DNA of 64,000 nt from positions 62,001 through 126,000 of the forward strand of contig NZ_JAAGPI010000007.1 of the NCBI RefSeq assembly GCF_017104715.1, read 5' to 3'. The position numbers were made by a program, and so were the translations under genes. Of the stretch, positions 60,948-64,000 are shown piece after piece (position 1 is the stretch's first letter; each line of letters begins with the position of its first letter). This stretch comes from Burkholderia sp. Ac-20365. Lineage in GTDB: Bacteria > Pseudomonadota > Gammaproteobacteria > Burkholderiales > Burkholderiaceae. The notes under the pieces are model-generated. The model saw nothing but the letters and a program-made list of their open reading frames with translations. It did not search any database and was not told the origin of the DNA.

Positions 60948-61649
60948 ATGAACAATCTGGATGGAACCATCGTCGCCATTACGGGCGCCTTCGGCAATCT
61001 CGGTCTCGTGACAGCGCAAGTGCTGGCCGCGCGAGGCGCGAAGGTCGCGTTGATCGGCAGAGGCAGGGCGCCTGCGGACCTGCCTGCGTCGCTTGCTCAG
61101 GCGTGTGTCGTGGGCGGTGTCGATCTCGCGGAGCGCGACGCCGCGCAACGTGCGGTCGATTCGATCGTGAGTCAGCTCGGCGGCCTGAATGGGCTGGTGA
61201 ATATTGCGGGCGGCTTTAGCTGGGAGACCGTCGCCGACGGCAGCGCCGACACCTGGGAGCGCATGTTCGATGTGAACGTGAAGACGGCGCTCAATGCATC
61301 GAAAGCGGCGCTGCGCCCTTTGACGAAGAGCGTGGGCGGACGCATCGTCAATATCGGCGCAATGGCGGGTCTGAAGGCGGGCATGGGAATGGGCGCTTAC
61401 GCGGCGTCGAAAGCGGGCGTGATGCGTTTGACGGAAGCGCTTGCCGAAGAACTCAAGGACAAGGGCACAACCGTCAACGCGATTTTGCCGAGCATCATCG
61501 ATACGCCGCAGAATCGCGCCGACATGCACGACGCCGATTTTTCGCGCTGGGTGACGCCGGAGCAGATCGGCGCGGTGATCGCGTTTCTGCTGTCGAAGGA
61601 AGCGCAGTGCATCACGGGTGCGCTAATTCCCGTCGCCGGGCGTGTCTGA
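60948..61649 (+). CDS. SDR family oxidoreductase lacking the canonical catalytic Ser
   Basis: 233 aa classical short-chain dehydrogenase. Cofactor motif TGAFGNLG (residues 12-19), NIAGGFSW, and the catalytic YAASK (Tyr151, Lys155). The Ser expected 13 residues before Tyr is Ala138 in NIGAMAGLKAG, which should reduce or change activity. The acidic residue after strand 2 is absent (GRGR), so NADP(H) is likely. The ATG at 60948 has a GGGAGCG site; a longer frame is possible upstream. No operon partner. Confidence 0.88.
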   Translation: MNNLDGTIVAITGAFGNLGLVTAQVLAARGAKVALIGRGRAPADLPASLAQACVVGGVDLAERDAAQRAVDSIVSQLGGLNGLVNIAGGFSWETVADGSADTWERMFDVNVKTALNASKAALRPLTKSVGGRIVNIGAMAGLKAGMGMGAYAASKAGVMRLTEALAEELKDKGTTVNAILPSIIDTPQNRADMHDADFSRWVTPEQIGAVIAFLLSKEAQCITGALIPVAGRV

Positions 61650-61798
61650 GGTTTTTTCGAAGCCAAATCAAATATTACAAAACACTGTGAAAAGTATTTC
61701 ATAATCATTCATTAAATTAGCGCGTCATCACGGCGCGCCATGGACGAACTGATCCACGGCGTGGGCTGATTTTCTAGCCAACCCACCCCTCCCCAACA

Positions 61799-63775
61799 AT
61801 GGATCACCAGAACATGGCGCAGCCACTCGACTATTCACGCCGCAAGGCCCTCAAGATCATCGCTGGCGCGCCGATGCTGCCGCTCGGCAGCGCGGCGGCC
61901 GCGTCGCTGCTCGCGGCGTGTGGCGGCACCAGCAATCAGCCGGCAAGCACACCTGTGGCGGCCGCGTTCACGGCGGCGTCGTTCGGCGGCATGGCTGCGC
62001 CGTCGCTGGCCGATCCCGCCGCGATGTCAACGACGACGGTCGCCTCGACGATGACCGCACAGTTCGCCGATGGCAGCAGCCGCGCTTACAAGCTCGCGTA
62101 TCAGCCGTTCTTCGTCACGGGCGATTCGGTGCCGAACACGACGGGCGGCGCGATCGTCGCGGGCGGGTATTTCGACATCAACAATCAGCCGATCGTCGAC
62201 CGGTCGGTGGCGGGCAAGGAACGCCAGTTCTTCTCCGACTGCCCGGACGGTACTTCGCTGATACGCCTCGACAAGCCGACGGTGAAAGGCGTGAAGGGCA
62301 ACCCCGTGTTCGCCGTGGTGCAGTTCGAATACACGACGCGCGACCAGACGGTGGCCGACATGTACGGCAAGCTGCCGTCGCCGATTGCCGTGCTCACGCT
62401 CGATCAGGACCCGGCGACGGGCAAGCTCACGCTGGTCAGCTACGCGAATGTCGACACATCGGGCGCGCATGGTCTGTGGATCACGTGCGGCGCGAGCCTG
62501 TCGCCGTGGAATACGCATCTGTCGAGCGAAGAGTACGAGCCGGATGCCGCGACGATCGCGACCAACACGCAGTTTCAGGCCTACAGCCAGAATCTGTACG
62601 GCAGCACGACGGCGGCGAATCCGTACCACTACGGACATCTGCCGGAAATCACCGTGAACCCGGACGGCACGGGCACGGCGAAGAAGCACTACTGCCTCGG
62701 CCGTATTTCCCACGAGCTGATCCAGGTGATGCCCGACAGGCGCACCGTGCTGATGGGCGACGACGCGACCAATGGCGGCCTGTTCATGTTCGTCGCCGAC
62801 AAGGAAGCGGACCTGTCGGCGGGGACGTTGTATGTGGCGAAGTGGGCGCAAACATCGTCGGCGGGCGCGGGCGCTGCGACGCTGACATGGCTGAATCTCG
62901 GCCACGCAACCAGCGACGAAATCGAAGCGCTTGCCAACTCGCTGACGAACGCCGACATCATGGATATCGTCACGAACGAGTCCACGCCGCCGACTGATCC
63001 GAAGTACACGAAGATTCATTTCGGCGGCAAGTTCAACTGGGTCTACATCAAGCCGGGCATGGAGAAAGCGGCTGCGTTTCTGGAGACGCACCGCTATGCC
63101 GCGCTGAAGGGCGCGAGCATGGGTTTCACGAAGCTCGAAGGGACGACGGTCAACGCGAAGGACAAGATCCTGTATTCAGCGATGTCGCAGATCACGGCGT
63201 CGATGGTGCGCGGCAACGCGCATTCGACCGACATTGCGCTCGACAAGGGCATTTCGTCGGGCGCGGTGTACGCGCTGAACATGAAGGGCGGGCAGAGCGA
63301 CCTGGGCGGCGCGGCGATCAACAGTGAGTGGGTGCCTGTTGACATGAGCGCGCCTGCCGCGCTGGTCGGTGAAGATCTCGCGGCGGCCGACAGCCTCGGC
63401 AACACTGCGAACCCCGAGAAGATTGCGAATCCCGACAACCTGAAGTTCTCGGAGAAACTGCGCACACTGTTTATCGGTGAAGACAGCGGCATGCACGTCA
63501 ATAATTTTCTGTGGGCGTACAACGTCGACACGAAGACTTTGTCGCGCATTTTGTCGTGCCCGGCGGGGGCTGAATCGACGGGGCTGCATGCTGTCGACGA
63601 AATCAATGGCTGGACTTACATCATGAGCAATTTTCAGCATGCGGGTGATTGGACCAGTTTGCACGCGAAGGTGCAGACGACGCTCGATCCGCTCGTGCGG
63701 GCGAATTACAAGGATCGATTCGGCGCGGCAGTCGGGTATTTGACGGCTGATCCCGCCGCTATCAGGTTGGCCTGA
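61799..63775 (+). CDS. PhoX-family alkaline phosphatase (DUF839), Tat-exported
   Basis: 658 aa. The N terminus has a twin-arginine signal (SRRKALKIIAGAPMLPLGSA, then AACGG, a possible lipidation Cys). The mature part fits PhoX/DUF839: SFGGMAAPSLADPAAMSTTT, an early FVTGDSVPNTTGGAIVAGGY, GAHGLWITCGASLSPWNTHL, RISHELIQVMPDRRTVLMGD with its conserved DDATNGGLFMFV, and FIGEDSGMHVNNFLWAYNVD. PhoX enzymes use iron and calcium to release phosphate from esters. A possible Pho-like site upstream was judged too weak. A terminator follows 66 bp after the stop. Confidence 0.88.
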   Translation: MDHQNMAQPLDYSRRKALKIIAGAPMLPLGSAAAASLLAACGGTSNQPASTPVAAAFTAASFGGMAAPSLADPAAMSTTTVASTMTAQFADGSSRAYKLAYQPFFVTGDSVPNTTGGAIVAGGYFDINNQPIVDRSVAGKERQFFSDCPDGTSLIRLDKPTVKGVKGNPVFAVVQFEYTTRDQTVADMYGKLPSPIAVLTLDQDPATGKLTLVSYANVDTSGAHGLWITCGASLSPWNTHLSSEEYEPDAATIATNTQFQAYSQNLYGSTTAANPYHYGHLPEITVNPDGTGTAKKHYCLGRISHELIQVMPDRRTVLMGDDATNGGLFMFVADKEADLSAGTLYVAKWAQTSSAGAGAATLTWLNLGHATSDEIEALANSLTNADIMDIVTNESTPPTDPKYTKIHFGGKFNWVYIKPGMEKAAAFLETHRYAALKGASMGFTKLEGTTVNAKDKILYSAMSQITASMVRGNAHSTDIALDKGISSGAVYALNMKGGQSDLGGAAINSEWVPVDMSAPAALVGEDLAAADSLGNTANPEKIANPDNLKFSEKLRTLFIGEDSGMHVNNFLWAYNVDTKTLSRILSCPAGAESTGLHAVDEINGWTYIMSNFQHAGDWTSLHAKVQTTLDPLVRANYKDRFGAAVGYLTADPAAIRLA

Positions 63776-63841
63776 GGGTCAGGCTTGCTGCGATTTTTTT
63801 TATAGGTCTTATCGCGGGGAAAATTTGATGAAGGTTGTCGG

Positions 63842-63866
63842 CCCCTCTTCGGAGGGGATTTTTTTT
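63842..63866 (+). terminator. Intrinsic terminator after the PhoX gene
   Basis: CCCCTC-TTCG-GAGGGG stem with a stable UUCG tetraloop, then A and eight T. Confidence 0.85.
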
Positions 63867-63906
63867 GGGTTTTGGTTTTGGTTTTGGTTTGGGTTTTGGT
63901 TTTTGT
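63867..63906. repeat. Short GGTTTT simple repeat
   Basis: About six imperfect GGTTTT units in 40 bp follow the terminator T-run. On the minus strand it would encode a Lys/Thr/Gln repeat, but no gene is supported. The rest of the window to 64000 shows no feature. Confidence 0.7.
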
Positions 63907-64000
63907 CTTGCGACGCTGGGTTTGGTTTGCTTTTGTTGTCGCGGGCATCCGCGTGATGTTTTCGTAGTTCACGCGTTGCCCCTGTGCGGGGCGGCACTTA

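Noticed and set aside
61698..61712. Possible Pho box upstream of the PhoX gene
   Set aside because: Two TTCAT motifs are 10 bp apart, not the 11-bp period of Pho boxes, and match the consensus poorly.
63867..63906. Telomere-like repeat marking a linear replicon end
   Set aside because: Only about six imperfect units beside an ordinary terminator, at an arbitrary window edge, in a bacterial group with circular replicons.

Overview
The window is a GC-rich stretch of a beta-proteobacterial genome, most likely Paraburkholderia, Caballeronia or a close relative in Burkholderiaceae. The evidence is the gene families present (DUF4148, MipA/OmpV, porin_4, DUF3300/DUF2950, MHS and ACS-type MFS carriers) and codon use. 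It lies on a secondary replicon (chromid, second chromosome or megaplasmid), because a complete replication and partition locus sits at 18.0-23.0 kb: an iteron array, a Rep_3-type initiator, ParA, ParB and palindromic parS-like sites.

Layout. 1-4.8 kb: an RND efflux operon (permease cut by the window edge, adaptor, outer-membrane lipoprotein). 4.9-7.7 kb: a molybdate/tungstate-type uptake operon with a permease-ATPase fusion behind a possible ModE-like dyad. 7.7-11.7 kb: two LysR regulators, a zinc-free medium-chain oxidoreductase and a small secreted NTF2-like protein. 11.9-16.7 kb: an MHS-family transporter resembling KgtP, followed by a DctB/MifS-like sensor kinase and a DctD/MifR-like sigma-54 activator; a near-perfect sigma-54 promoter and a dyad about 115 bp upstream precede the transporter. 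16.9-17.7 kb: a MipA/OmpV protein. 17.7-23.0 kb: the replication origin and centromere. 23.0-24.9 kb: apparently non-coding, decayed DNA.

24.9-33.2 kb is housekeeping-like: DUF3293, DUF445, MOSC, MsrB, a Tag glycosylase, a zinc-finger protein, and a DUF3300/DUF2950/hypothetical operon. 33.6-40.0 kb is a periplasmic alcohol-oxidation locus: a PQQ dehydrogenase with the Asp-x-Asp signature of lanthanide-dependent enzymes, a substrate-binding-protein/cytochrome c fusion, pqqD, the PqqA precursor peptide, and an AcoR-type sigma-54 activator. Two good sigma-54 promoters lie in front of its operons. 40.2-46.4 kb is a mix: a proline-iminopeptidase-like hydrolase, an orphan RHH protein, small envelope proteins, a cupin, a cyclic-nucleotide-domain/flavoprotein fusion and a PAP2 phosphatase.

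46.4-60.0 kb looks like one catabolic island. A seven-gene minus-strand operon (UspA-hemerythrin-like, quinone oxidoreductase, TauD-type dioxygenase, BKACE, MFS, RBBP9-like hydrolase, Rieske protein) diverges from a MalT-type LuxR regulator, which is followed by an acyl-CoA ligase, a porin and an AraC regulator. The substrate cannot be read from sequence. 60.0-64.0 kb ends with a hypothetical protein, an SDR lacking the usual catalytic Ser, and a PhoX-type phosphatase followed by a terminator. No tRNA, rRNA, CRISPR array or intact insertion sequence was seen.
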